Both the position numbers and the translations under genes were made by a program. A stretch of DNA of 64,000 bases from Moringa oleifera (Eukaryota > Streptophyta > Magnoliopsida > Brassicales > Moringaceae): the NCBI GenBank assembly GCA_021397835.1, contig JAJFZO010000659.1, positions 744,501 through 808,500 on the forward strand, written 5' to 3'. Below the pieces are notes generated by a model. It worked only from the letters and a program-made list of their open reading frames with translations. It was not told where the DNA came from and did not search any database. Below, in pieces: positions 34,376 to 47,408 of this stretch (the first letter of the stretch is position 1; each line of letters starts with the position of its first letter).

Positions 34376-37036
34376 GAGACAAAGAAGAGATAGAATTTGA
34401 TTCACTAAAAAAGATTTAAAACTATTTGGATTGTTTATAATCAATTTAAAAAAGAATTATCCATTATCAAGAAACTACATTATCACTAACTAACTTCCAT
34501 CTTAATTCAAACTACCTTTAAATGATAAATGAGATGATACAATATGGTTCTATCACATAATATATGTATTTTAAATACAAGTTTGATCAATTTTTAGATA
34601 ATTCTCTTCTCTCTTATTATAATTGATACAATTTTTAATCAAGATTGAGTTTTTCCTATATGTAGGATAGAACAATTTTTATCTTGATCCCGTATTTTAT
34701 TCATTTATAAGATTGGGATAACCTTATCCCATCCTTTCTTTCATCCTTTTTGGAATGTGATAATTTTATCACTTTGAATTCTGAAATAAATTATCTCACG
34801 ACGTAAAGGGACAAGTTAGTGTCTAGTTTAAATTATTTAATATCATCAAATGAATAAATTTATTTTAGACCAATGTAAATGTATTTTTTTAAAAAAATAA
34901 AATTTTATAAAATTATTTGATTAAGTATAATGCAATTCGAGCTTATAATGAAAGTTACACTGCATTATTTTTACTTTATTTGCGAGCTACTTTAAATAAA
35001 AAAAAATTACCTTAAACTAATCTAACTTTCTAAGAATATCAACATCGTTGACTAAATATTTGTAATTAATTTATATTTATTGTTGATATTGACAAAATTT
35101 AGTTTATAATCATGTCTTTTTTAAGTCAAAAGGATAGCAAAGTTTAATCAAAATTTTAAAAAATTATAAATAGTAAATTAAATGGTAATTTTTTAATCAA
35201 TTAATTATTATGATAAACGTTAAATTATATTAATTTTTAATATTTTAAAATTTTAAAATAATTAAAATAATTTTGATCGTATCCCATGTTACACCAAACA
35301 CATCATAGTATTAATATAATCCCAATCCAATCCTATCCCATCATAATAGTCCTATCATATCCCATGTACTAAATACAGCCTTTAAACTTGGATTATTTTT
35401 AGATAAAATTAATGGTCATGATAATTCAACCTTAATTAATGATAATTGGGTCATTAATTAAAGATGGTTGACTCAAAATTTAATGTTAATAAAAAAAAAC
35501 TAATAAATCTATTCTTTTAATTAAATGCAATTAACATTATTTGAAATATATCTTATAACTGGATAACTATATATATATATATATGTATTCCTCACTTATT
35601 ATTTTGATTTCAATATTGCACGAAGAAAATATATTAAATTTGCTACATATTAATATCTTAAAAGTGTGAAACTATTAGTTTAGTAAATATTCATATATTT
35701 TTATTAGTATTAGTATGCTAAATTACATTTTTTTATTAGTTTCATCACAAATAGTAAATAAGATTATCTATCAAACAAATTTGTATGAAAATTTTTTAGA
35801 GTGACTCGCATATGATCTATTTAAAATTCACTAAATTGACCTGTTTTAAGACTCAATAAGATCACTAGTTAATGTTCTCTCACGGATAAAGCCCATGGGT
35901 AGGCTATGGTTAACATATTTTTCAAATTGGTAGCCTCGACCCAACCTGTTATTGTGGGAAGCCTGTTGCATTTTGTTATGGGTCGTACTTAGGCCATGAT
36001 TTAACGGGTTGGGCTAGTCCGACTCGACCCTTTATCGACCCCGAAGATGGTCAAAACTGAATGATGGAATTAAAAATTTGTTTTAATTGCTTAATGTGTC
36101 CATGTTGTTCACTTAAGTTTTATATTAATTACGAATTCATCAAGAATTAGAACAAGATGATTCGTGTCATACTGCTATCAAGGTGAGCAATGTGACCAAC
36201 CATTTATCATAAAGAGGTCATTAAAGTATTGGTGTGGTATGATTTTTCATAATATTAAGTTATTGAATATGATGAAACCTGGCATGACTACTTTAAAGGT
36301 GTAAACAAGTAATAACTTCATTCAATTATACATTTTTTTATGATTTATAAGCACTGAGGATCTTGTTTTTGATTTCCTTGTAATGGTTTCAAACATTGTT
36401 GCGTGTATCGTTGAGCTAAGGATAATTTAGTGTTCCAATGCATTCTTCATGGATTATGTTGTTAATTTCTCTGATGAATCTATTCATTATTTTGAGTTAC
36501 ATTCAGAAATGTTTAGATCGAACTAATATATCCAATCCATCGGTGGAATTAGTGAATTCCTTGTTGTACAAGCTCTTTAGCATTCATTATTCATCATTTA
36601 CGATTTATTAAAGCTAGAATCAAACAATTCTAAGAATGAAAGTTCTACCTTGTCGGAATCGTAAACATTTAAGACTGGCAAACCCAAAGAAAGCAATTTT
36701 TAATTTCAATTCAAATTGAAACTTACATTTTCATTTTAACAAAATGAAAATTGAAGAATATACAAACATATAGGTTTGCTTAATGAGACTTGTCGACATG
36801 GAATTTTTAACTCATACAGCTTAAATCAACGTTTTTATAAGCGCATTAACCAGTTTCAATTAACTTTGACCCCGTGAAGGGAGCGACTTAAAGTCTCGAC
36901 CAATTTGTGTATGGTAGTTTTGCTCTCGTATTCATATATTCAACTATTCTTCATCTGTACTAGCCCTACAACTGCATTATTTATAATAAGGTTTAACATT
37001 GTCTATATTCTGCCTTAAGATCCACGTATTTAGATA

Positions 37037-39489
37037 TCAAATCTTCATATTTTGAAAACTTGATATGGTCCTCGATAAGGTACGATGAGTTTGTTCTCTC
37101 ATTTTTCTTTTTAGATTTGTCTGCATAGCAACCACATCGTCATACTCTGGAAGATTATGGTTGACATGGGTTGGACGTAATGCCTTTTCCTTCCCCATTC
37201 TCCTTTCACCGATTGAGCCATCCAACGCAAGATGGTCTATGACAAATACCTCGCTTTTGTTCTTGTTGCAAGAATCAGAAATACCAGAGCCATTGCTTAA
37301 AGTGTTCATGGCTGACTCTTCTGATGTATGACTGGCCTTATCCGTTTCATCTTCATCGTCATAATAAGTAACAAAAGTTCCACAATTTGTTGCTTTGTCA
37401 TTTGGAGATAATGATTCTTGATCGTAAATAAGATTGACAACTTGAACCTGCATACCATAATAATAGAGAAAGTTAGTATACGTTGAACTAATAGAACAAA
37501 CATAAAAAAGAAAAAAAATCAAGGCGAAAAAAACATGTCTTATTGTATGAGGCATACCCTCTCGCTGAATGGCTTGGAGGGATCTTGATCAAAATCATGG
37601 AAACTTAGATTGATAGCATAATCTTTGGCTATGTTATAGATTAGCTTTAGTTTCACCTCATCTGATATCGATTTTACGCGTAAGTTTTCCTTTATCTTAG
37701 GATTTACAAGGTTTCCTGGCAGTAAATCTACGCATGCGGCTTCAAATTCACGACCATAGCGTTCTTTAAATAAGTTTCTAATTGAATGCAGCGCTGGCAG
37801 TTCACCGCATCTTGATGCAGCAAATATTAGACTTGATATCGCTTCACTAACATTGGTGGGTAACAAATCCACCGTTCTGCATGCAAAGGTCCATCAAAAG
37901 ATCGTTTCTTTTAAAATTTCAATGCTACCCAAAAAGGAAAATCAATGAAAATGGCCAAAGAATGGATACCTTTGTGTGTTAATGTGAGAAAAGTTGTCGG
38001 CAATGCATTTGCAAAATCTTAGGATGTGATTGTATGCAGACAATAGGCATTTGTCCTTGTGGAGTTTATCTAGCTGCATTTGGTAAAAACAAAGACAAAA
38101 TGAAAACCTCTTTATGATCAGTTCCAGTGAAGATAATAATCTTCACTGAAACTTAAGCAACAAGCATCTCATGAACTCATTAGCTAATAGTACTGCAATT
38201 ACCAGTAAAATAACCTTTCTTTTGAACGAAAAACAAGCCTAAAAGTTTATAAAAAGTTACTCACAGTAAGAAGACTGCAATAGCAAAATAATATGATTCA
38301 AGATCACATCATATATGTATACCTTACGTAAGGCGTTTTGAATTTGTCCATATTGAAGCAGTTGAGCAATATCTGAACATGATTGTTTTATGATGGATTC
38401 TACTCTTATTCTCTTGATAGAAATATGATCTTGAAGTTGTTTGAACAGCTTCTTGCTGCAATATATACACACATCATGTTACTACTACACTTGTTTTAAT
38501 TTTTAAGTTTTTGCCTTTTAATCATTTCTAAAAACATATTGTAGATAGGGGTGATCATTCGGTCAATTCTTTTTGATAATTTCAAAAATCAAACTAACCA
38601 AATCAATTAAAAGAAACCGAAACTCGATCAAAATTTAAGAAAAATCGATTAAATTGAATTGATTTTTTTACGGTCGGTACGATTGGCAACGGAACAAACC
38701 AAACTTTTATTTATAAGAATTTAAGTAAAATAAAATTTATTAATATTAAATTCACCGAAAAAACTTCTTATCATTTAACACAACTGAAATTAATATACAT
38801 ATTATCAAACTAAAATTTTAAAATATAAAATTTCACAAAATTAAACATCGTATAATATAACAAGTTAAAAACTACATAAATCACATAATGAATTCATAAC
38901 AAATATAATGACTTCTTATGAGTTCGAATTTTTTTTAATCTTCATTTTTCGACTATTTCCATCTTTATAAAAATTATGTTTGCGTAAAGGTAAAAGCAAA
39001 ATCAAATTAACTTAATAGTTAATTAACAATAAAACAATATATAATAAAATAAGTAAAACAAAAAATTTGTATTTTAGTATATTCGATTCAAAAAAATTTA
39101 AATCGAAATCGATCGCTTAAACTAGTTATATAACAGAACTATTATCAAAAAAGTCAAAAAATTAAACCGACTGAATTAATTGAATTTAATTTGATCGATG
39201 GGTTAACTATATTAAAACCGACTAATATTCACCCCTAAGTATAGCCACCATATAAGAAATCCTATAAAGAACGACAAGAAATATGCTACAGCATATCTTA
39301 AGTTGCATGCGCTATTCTAATACTATCGATCATCATTCCTTTAACCTTATATGCCTTTTTCTCTCTCTCTGTGTAGAGAAACGTGAGTCTTTCCTCCAAC
39401 AAACACATAAGTTAAGTATATTCTTACCACTTAGAAGCTTTTCTCCATCCCAAAGGTTTCGCACATGCAAACATGACATCCACCCACAT
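37037..39489 (-). CDS. ISTL: IST1-like protein, copy 3 (G3), intact
   Basis: Exons 39428-39489, 38323-38455, 37970-38073, 37558-37876, 37037-37447, with no length change from G2, so all phases hold and the product is again 342 aa. Every exon translates identically to G2. Visible differences are in non-coding positions, for example ATC for ACC in intron 4 and GCG for GCA upstream in intron 1 territory. Likely functional if G2 is. Same role and same degenerate C-terminal motif. Confidence 0.88.
38546..39237. mobile_element. MITE-like element, unit 3
   Basis: Copy of the intron-1 element, same ends and length as in unit 2. Confidence 0.5.
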
Positions 39490-39619
39490 TTTCCTTCTTC
39501 TTTCTTGTTTATTTCTTTTTGTTTGATTTACTACTTCTTGTTTTGGTTTCTTCTGTTTTGTATATTTGCCCAAGCTATGGATGTGCTTGAATGAGGGAAA
39601 AAAAAAAAGAAGGTTACTG

Positions 39620-39627
39620 TATATATA
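39620..39627 (-). promoter_or_regulatory. TATA box of G3
   Basis: TATATATA, 131 bp upstream of the G3 ATG, in an identical leader context. Confidence 0.7.
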
Positions 39628-40816
39628 GAGACAAAGAAGAGATAGAATTTGATTCACTAAAAAAGATTTAAAACTATTTGGATTGTTTATAATCAATTTA
39701 AAAAAGAATTATCCATTATCAAGAAACTACATTATCACTAACTAACTTCCATCTTAATTCAAACTACCTTTAAATGATAAATGAGATGATACAATATGGT
39801 TCTATCACATAATATATGTATTTTAAATACAAGTTTGATCAATTTTTAGATAATTCTCTTCTCTCTTATTATAATTGATACAATTTTTAATCAAGATTGA
39901 GTTTTTCCTATATGTAGGATAGAACAATTTTTATCTTGATCCCGTATTTTATTCATTTATAAGATTGGGATAACCTTATCCCATCCTTTCTTTCATCCTT
40001 TTTGGAATGTGATAATTTTATCACTTTGAATTCTGAAATAAATTATCTCACGACGTAAAGGGACAAGTTAGTGTCTAGTTTAAATTATTTAATATCATCA
40101 AATGAATAAATTTATTTTAGACCAATGTAAATGTATTTTTTTAAAAAAATAAAATTTTATAAAATTATTTGATTAAGTATAATGCAATTCGAGCTTATAA
40201 TGAAAGTTACACTGCATTATTTTTACTTTATTTGCGAGCTACTTTAAATAAAAAAAAAATTACCTTAAACTAATCTAACTTTCTAAGAATATCAACATCG
40301 TTGACTAAATATTTGTAATTAATTTATATTTATTGTTGATATTGACAAAATTTAGTTTATAATCATGTCTTTTTTAAGTCAAAAGGATAGCAAAGTTTAA
40401 TCAAAATTTTAAAAAATTATAAATAGTAAATTAAATGGTAATTTTTTAATCAATTAATTATTATGATAAACGTTAAATTATATTAATTTTTAATATTTTA
40501 AAATTTTAAAATAATTAAAATAATTTTGATCGTATCCCATGTTACACCAAACACATCATAGTATTAATATAATCCCAATCCAATCCTATCCCATCATAAT
40601 AGTCCTATCATATCCCATGTACTAAATACAGCCTTTAAACTTGGATTATTTTTAGATAAAATTAATGGTCATGATAATTCAACCTTAATTAATGATAATT
40701 GGGTCATTAATTAAAGATGGTTGACTCAAAATTTAATGTTAATAAAAAAAAGCTAATAAATCTATTCTTTTAATTAAATGCAATTAACATTATTTGAAAT
40801 ATATCTTATAACTGGA

Positions 40817-40820
<4 letters not shown>

Positions 40821-40857
<37 letters not shown>
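40821..40857. repeat. (TA)n microsatellite, unit 3
   Basis: About 37 bases of alternating TA between GGATAAC and TGTATTCC. The equivalent run is about 20 bases in unit 1, 17 in unit 2, 37 in unit 4 (45919-45955), about 19 in unit 6 (55913-55931) and 37 in unit 7 (61135-61171). It is disrupted in unit 5. Confidence 0.9.
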
Positions 40858-40861
<4 letters not shown>

Positions 40862-42239
40862 TCCTCACTTATTATTTTGATTTCAATATTGCACGAAGAA
40901 AATATATTAAATTTGCTACATATTAATATCTTAAAAGTGTGAAACTATTAGTTTAGTAAATATTCATATATTTTTATTAGTATCAGTATGCTAAATTACA
41001 TTTTTTTATTAGTTTCATCACAAATAGTAAATAAGATTATCTATCAAACAAATTTGTATGAAAATTTTTTAGAGTGACTCGCATATGATCTATTTAAAAT
41101 TCACTAAATTGACCTGTTTTAAGACTCAATAAGATCACTAGTTAATGTTCTCTCACGGATAAAGCCCATGGGTAGGCTATGGTTAACATATTTTTCAAAT
41201 TGGTAGCCTCGACCCAACCTGTTATTGTGGGAAGCCTGTTGCATTTTGTTATGGGTCGTACTTAGGCCATGATTTAACGGGTTGGGCTAGTCCGACTCGA
41301 CCCTTTATCGACCCCGAAGATGGTCAAAACTGATATGATGGAATTAAAAAATTGTTTTAATTGCTTAATGTGTCCATGTTGTTCACTTAAGTTTTATATT
41401 AATTACGAATTCATCAAGAATTAGAACAAGATGATTCGTGTCATACTGCTATCAAGGTGAGCAAGGTGACCAACCATTTATCATAAAGAGGTCATTAAAG
41501 TATTGGTGTGGTATGATTTTTCATAATGTTAAGTTATTGAATATGATGAAACCTGGCATGACTACTTTAAAGGTGTAAACAAGTAATAACTTCATTCAAT
41601 TATACATTTTTTTATGATTTATAAGCACTGAGGATCTTGTTTTTGATTTCCTTGTAATGGTTTCAAACATTGTTGCGTGTATCGTTGAGCTAAGGATAAT
41701 TTAGTGTTCCAATGCATTCTTCATGGATTATGTTGTTAATTTCTCTGATGAATCTATTCATTATTTTGAGTTACATTCAGAAATGTTTAGATCGAACTAA
41801 TATATCCAATCCACCGGTGGAATTAGTGAATTCCTTGTTGTACAAGCTCTTTAGCATTCATTATTCATCATTTACGATTTATTAAAGCTAGAATCAAACA
41901 ATTCTAAGAATGAATCTAAATTTAAACTGGCTGGCAAACCCAAAGAAACTTTTTAATTTCAATTCAAATTGAAACTTACATTAGGTTGCAATGAATGAGA
42001 CGACATGGAATTTTTAACTCATACAGCTTAAATCAACGTTTTTATAAGCGCATTAACCAGTTTCAATTAACTTTGACCCCGTGAAGGGAGCGACTTTAAG
42101 TCTCGACCAATTTGTGTATGGTAGTTTTGCTCTCGTATTCATATATTCAACTATTCTTCATCTGTACTAGCCCTACAACTGATTTATAATAAGGTTTAAC
42201 ATTGTCTATATTCTGCCTTAAGATCCACGTATTTAGATA

Positions 42240-44588
42240 TCAAATCTTCATATTTTGAAAACTTGATATGGTCCTCGATAAGGTACGATGAGTTTGTTCT
42301 CTCATTTTTCTTTTTAGATTTGTCTGCATAGCAACCACATCGTCATACTCTGGAAGATTATGGTTGACATGGGTTGGACGTAATGCCTTTTCCTTCCCCA
42401 TTCTCCTTTCACCGATTGAGCCATCCAACGCAAGATGGTCTATGACAAATACATCAGAAATACCAGAGCCATTGCTTAAAGTGTTCATGGCTGACTCTTC
42501 TGATGTATGATTCTTTATCGTAAATAAGATTGATTCAAAATTGAACCTGCATACCATAATAATAGAGAAAGTTAGTATACGTTGAACTAATAGAACAAAC
42601 ATAAAAAAGAAAAAAAATCAAGGCGAAAAAAACATGTCTTATTGTATGAGGCATACCCTCTCGCTGAATGGCTTGGAGGGATCTTGATCAAAATCATGGA
42701 AACTTAGATTGATAGCATAATCTTTGGCTATGTTATAGATTAGCTTTAGTTTCACCTCATCTGATATCGATTTTACGCGTAAGTTTTCCTTTATCTTAGG
42801 ATTTACAAGGTTTCCTGGCAGTAAATCTACGCATGCGGCTTCAAATTCACGACCATAGCGTTCTTTAAATAAGTTTCTAATTGAATGCAGCGCTGGCAGT
42901 TCACCGCATCTTGATGCAGCAAATATTAGACTTGATATCGCTTCACTAACATTGGTGGGTAACAAATCCACCGTTCTGCATGCAAAGGTCCATCAAAAGA
43001 TCGTTTCTTTTAAAATTTCAATGCTACCCAAAAAGGAAAATCAATGAAAATGGCCAAAGAATGGATACCTTTGTGTGTTAATGTGAGAAAAGTTGTCGGC
43101 AATGCATTTGCAAAATCTTAGGATGTGATTGTATGCAGACAATAGGCATTTGTCCTTGTGGAGTTTATCTAGCTGCATTTGGTAAAAACAAAGACAAAAT
43201 GAAAACCTCTTTATGATCAGTTCCAGTGAAGATAATAATCTTCACTGAAACTTAAGCAACAAGCATCTCATGAACTCATTAGCTAATAGTACTGCAATTA
43301 CCAGTAAAATAACCTTTCTTTTGAACGAAAAACAAGCCTAAAAGTTTATAAAAAGTTACTCACAGTAAGAAGACTGCAATAGCAAAATAATATGATTCAA
43401 GATCACATCATATATGTATACCTTACGTAAGGCGTTTTGAATTTGTCCATATTGAAGCAGTTGAGCAATATCTGAACATGATTGTTTTATGATGGATTCT
43501 ACTCTTATTCTCTTGATAGAAATATGATCTTGAAGTTGTTTGAACAGCTTCTTGCTGCAATATATACACACATCATGTTACTACTACACTTGTTTTAATT
43601 TTTAAGTTTTTGCCTTTTAATCATTTCTAAAAACATATTGTAGATAGGGGTGATCATTCGGTCAATTCTTTTTGATAATTTCAAAAATCAAACTAACCAA
43701 ATCAATTAAAAGAAACCGAAACTCGATCAAAATTTAAGAAAAATCGATTAAATTGAATTGATTTTTTTACGGTCGGTACGATTGGCAACGGAACAAACCA
43801 AACTTTTATTTATAAGAATTTAAGTAAAATAAAATTTATTAATATTAAATTCACCGAAAAAACTTCTTATCATTTAACACAACTGAAATTAATATACATA
43901 TTATCAAACTAAAATTTTAAAATATAAAATTTCACAAAATTAAACATCGTATAATATAACAAGTTAAAAACTACATAAATCACATAATGAATTCATAACA
44001 AATATAATGACTTCTTATGAGTTCGAATTTTTTTTAATCTTCATTTTTCGACTATTTCCATCTTTATAAAAATTATGTTTGCGTAAAGGTAAAAGCAAAA
44101 TCAAATTAACTTAATAGTTAATTAACAATAAAACAATATATAATAAAATAAGTAAAACAAAAAATTTGTATTTTAGTATATTCGATTCAAAAAAATTTAA
44201 ATCGAAATCGATCGCTTAAACTAGTTATATAACAGAACTATTATCAAAAAAGTCAAAAAATTAAACCGACTGAATTAATTGAATTTAATTTGATCGATGG
44301 GTTAACTATATTAAAACCGACTAATATTCACCCCTAAGTATAGCCACCATATAAGAAATCCTATAAAGAACGACAAGAAATATGCTACAGCATATCTTAA
44401 GTTGCATGCGCTATTCTAATACTATCGATCATCATTCCTTTAACCTTATATGCCTTTTTCTCTCTCTCTGTGTAGAGAAACGTGAGTCTTTCCTCCAACA
44501 AACACATAAGTTAAGTATATTCTTACCACTTAGAAGCTTTTCTCCATCCCAAAGGTTTCGCACATGCAAACATGACATCCACCCACAT
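42240..44588 (-). pseudogene. ISTL: IST1-like gene copy 4 (G4), C-terminus truncated
   Basis: Exons 1-4 are intact and identical in translation to G2 (44527-44588, 43422-43554, 43069-43172, 42657-42975). Exon 5 (42240-42546) is 104 bp shorter. One loss removes the eight codons SCNKNKSE in frame. A second, about 100 bp, removes the segment from NLIYDQ to DKAS and leaves junction bases that match no other copy. After the acceptor the frame reads Val-Gln-Phe and then TGA (42535-42537), giving a 209-aa protein with a whole IST1 domain but no tail. The irregular breakpoints could be real or an assembly fault, so I call this a probable pseudogene. Confidence 0.7.
43645..44336. mobile_element. MITE-like element, unit 4
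   Basis: Copy of the intron-1 element, same ends and length as in unit 2. Confidence 0.5.
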
Positions 44589-44718
44589 TTTCCTTCTTCT
44601 TTCTTGTTTATTTCTTTTTGTTTGATTTACTACTTCTTGTTTTGGTTTCTTCTGTTTTGTATATTTGCCCAAGCTATGGATGTGCTTGAATGAGGGAAAA
44701 AAAAAAAGAAGGTTACTG

Positions 44719-44726
44719 TATATATA
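44719..44726 (-). promoter_or_regulatory. TATA box of G4
   Basis: TATATATA, 131 bp upstream of the G4 ATG. Confidence 0.7.
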
Positions 44727-45914
44727 GAGACAAAGAAGAGATAGAATTTGATTCACTAAAAAAGATTTAAAACTATTTGGACTGTTTATAATCAATTTAA
44801 AAAAGAATTATCCATTATCAAGAAACTACATTATCACTAACTAACTTCCATCTTAATTCAAACTACCTTTAAATGATAAATGAGATGATACAATATGGTT
44901 CTATCACATAATATATGTATTTTAAATACAAGTTTGATCAATTTTTAGATAATTCTCTTCTCTCTTATTATAATTGATACAATTTTTAATCAAGATTGAG
45001 TTTTTCCTATATGTAGGATAGAACAATTTTTATCTTGATCCCGTATTTTATTCATTTATAAGATTGGGATAACCTTATCCCATCCTTTCTTTCATCCTTT
45101 TTGGAATGTGATAATTTTATCACTTTGAATTCTGAAATAAATTATCTCACGACGTAAAGGGACAAGTTAGTGTCTAGTTTAAATTATTTAATATCATCAA
45201 ATGAATAAATTTATTTTAGACCAATGTAAATGTATTTTTTTAAAAAAATAAAATTTTATAAAATTATTTGATTAAGTATAATGCAATTCGAGCTTATAAT
45301 GAAAGTTACACTGCATTATTTTTACTTTATTTGCGAGCTACTTTAAATAAAAAAAAATTACCTTAAACTAATCTAACTTTCTAAGAATATCAACATCGTT
45401 GACTAAATATTTGTAATTAATTTATATTTATTGTTGATATTGACAAAATTTAGTTTATAATCATGTCTTTTTTAAGTCAAAAGGATAGCAAAGTTTAATC
45501 AAAATTTTAAAAAATTATAAATAGTAAATTAAATGGTAATTTTTTAATCAATTAATTATTATGATAAACGTTAAATTATATTAATTTTTAATATTTTAAA
45601 ATTTTAAAATAATTAAAATAATTTTGATCGTATCCCATGTTACACCAAACACATCATAGTATTAATATAATCCCAATCCAATCCTATCCCATCATAATAG
45701 TCCTATCATATCCCATGTACTAAATACAGCCTTTAAACTTGGATTATTTTTAGATAAAATTAATGGTCATGATAATTCAACCTTAATTAATGATAATTGG
45801 GTCATTAATTAAAGATGGTTGACTCAAAATTTAATGTTAATAAAAAAAAGCTAATAAATCTATTCTTTTAATTAAATGCAATTAACATTATTTGAAATAT
45901 ATCTTATAACTGGA

Positions 45915-45959
<45 letters not shown>

Positions 45960-47408
45960 TCCTCACTTATTATTTTGATTTCAATATTGCACGAAGAAAA
46001 TATATTAAATTTGCTACATATTAATATCTTAAAAGTGTGAAACTATTAGTTTAGTAAATATTCATATATTTTTATTAGTATCAGTATGCTAAATTACATT
46101 TTTTTATTAGTTTCATCACAAATAGTAAATAAGATTATCTATCAAACAAATTTGTATGAAAATTTTTTAGAGTGACTCGCATATGATCTATTTAAAATTC
46201 ACTAAATTGACCTGTTTTAAGACTCAATAAGATCACTAGTTAATGTTCTCTCACGGATAAAGCCCATGGGTAGGCTATGGTTAACATATTTTTCAAATTG
46301 GTAGCCTCGACCCAACCTGTTATTGTGGGAAGCCTGTTGCATTTTGTTATGGGTCGTACTTAGGCCATGATTTAACGGGTTGGGCTAGTCCGACTCGACC
46401 CTTTATCGACCCCGAAGATGGTCAAAACTGATATGATGGAATTAAAAAATTGTTTTAATTGCTTAATGTGTCCATGTTGTTCACTTAAGTTTTATATTAA
46501 TTACGAATTCATCAAGAATTAGAACAAGATGATTCGTGTCATACTGCTATCAAGGTGAGCAAGGTGACCAACCATTTATCATAAAGAGGTCATTAAAGTA
46601 TTGGTGTGGTATGATTTTTCATAATGTTAAGTTATTGAATATGATGAAACCTGGCATGACTACTTTAAAGGTGTAAACAAGTAATAACTTCATTCAATTA
46701 TACATTTTTTTATGATTTATAAGCACTGAGGATCTTGTTTTTGATTTCCTTGTAATGGTTTCAAACATTGTTGCGTGTATCGTTGAGCTAAGGATAATTT
46801 AGTGTTCCAATGCATTCTTCATGGATTATGTTGTTAATTTCTCTGATGAATCTATTCATTATTTTGAGTTACATTCAGAAATGTTTAGATCGAACTAATA
46901 TATCCAATCCACCGGTGGAATTAGTGAATTCCTTGTTGTACAAGCTCTTTAGCATTCATTATTCATCATTTACGATTTATTAAAGCTAGAATCAAACAAT
47001 TCTAAGAATGAAAGTTCTACCTTGTCGGAATCGTAAACATTTAAGACTGGCAAACCCAAAGAAAGCAATTTTTAATTTCAATTCAAATTGAAACTTACAT
47101 TTTCATTTTAACAAAATGAAAATTGAAGAATATACAAACATATAGGTTTGCTTAATGAGACTTGTCGACATGGAATTTTTAACTCATACAGCTTAAATCA
47201 ACGTTTTTATAAGCGCATTAACCAGTTTCAATTAACTTTGACCCCGTGAAGGGAGCGACTTTAAGTCTCGACCAATTTGTGTATGGTAGTTTTGCTCTCG
47301 TATTCATATATTCAACTATTCTTCATCTGTACTAGCCCTACAACTGCATTATTTATAATAAGGTTTAACATTGTCTATATTCTGCCTTAAGATCCACGTA
47401 TTTAGATA

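Larger units (their letters stand above)
31540..36791 (-). repeat. Tandem array unit 2 (5,252 bp)
   Basis: Contains intact gene G2 and about 2.4 kb of upstream non-coding sequence (34376-36791). The upstream part carries a TA microsatellite (35568-35584) and a GC-richer stretch near 35880-36050 with GGGTTGGGCTAGTCCGACTC. No other gene seen. Confidence 0.95.
36792..41998 (-). repeat. Tandem array unit 3 (about 5.2 kb)
   Basis: Contains intact G3 and upstream non-coding sequence with a long TA run (40821-40857). Its far end (41907-42000) is scrambled and shortened relative to all other units: the stretch from AAAGTTCTACCTTGTCGG to TAGGTTTGC is largely missing. Confidence 0.93.
41999..47163 (-). 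repeat. Tandem array unit 4 (about 5.17 kb)
   Basis: Contains truncated G4. The start of the unit carries several small losses (for example CATT near 42180) and deletions inside exon 5. The upstream region from 44727 on matches units 2, 3 and 7 closely and has a 37-base TA run. Confidence 0.92.
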
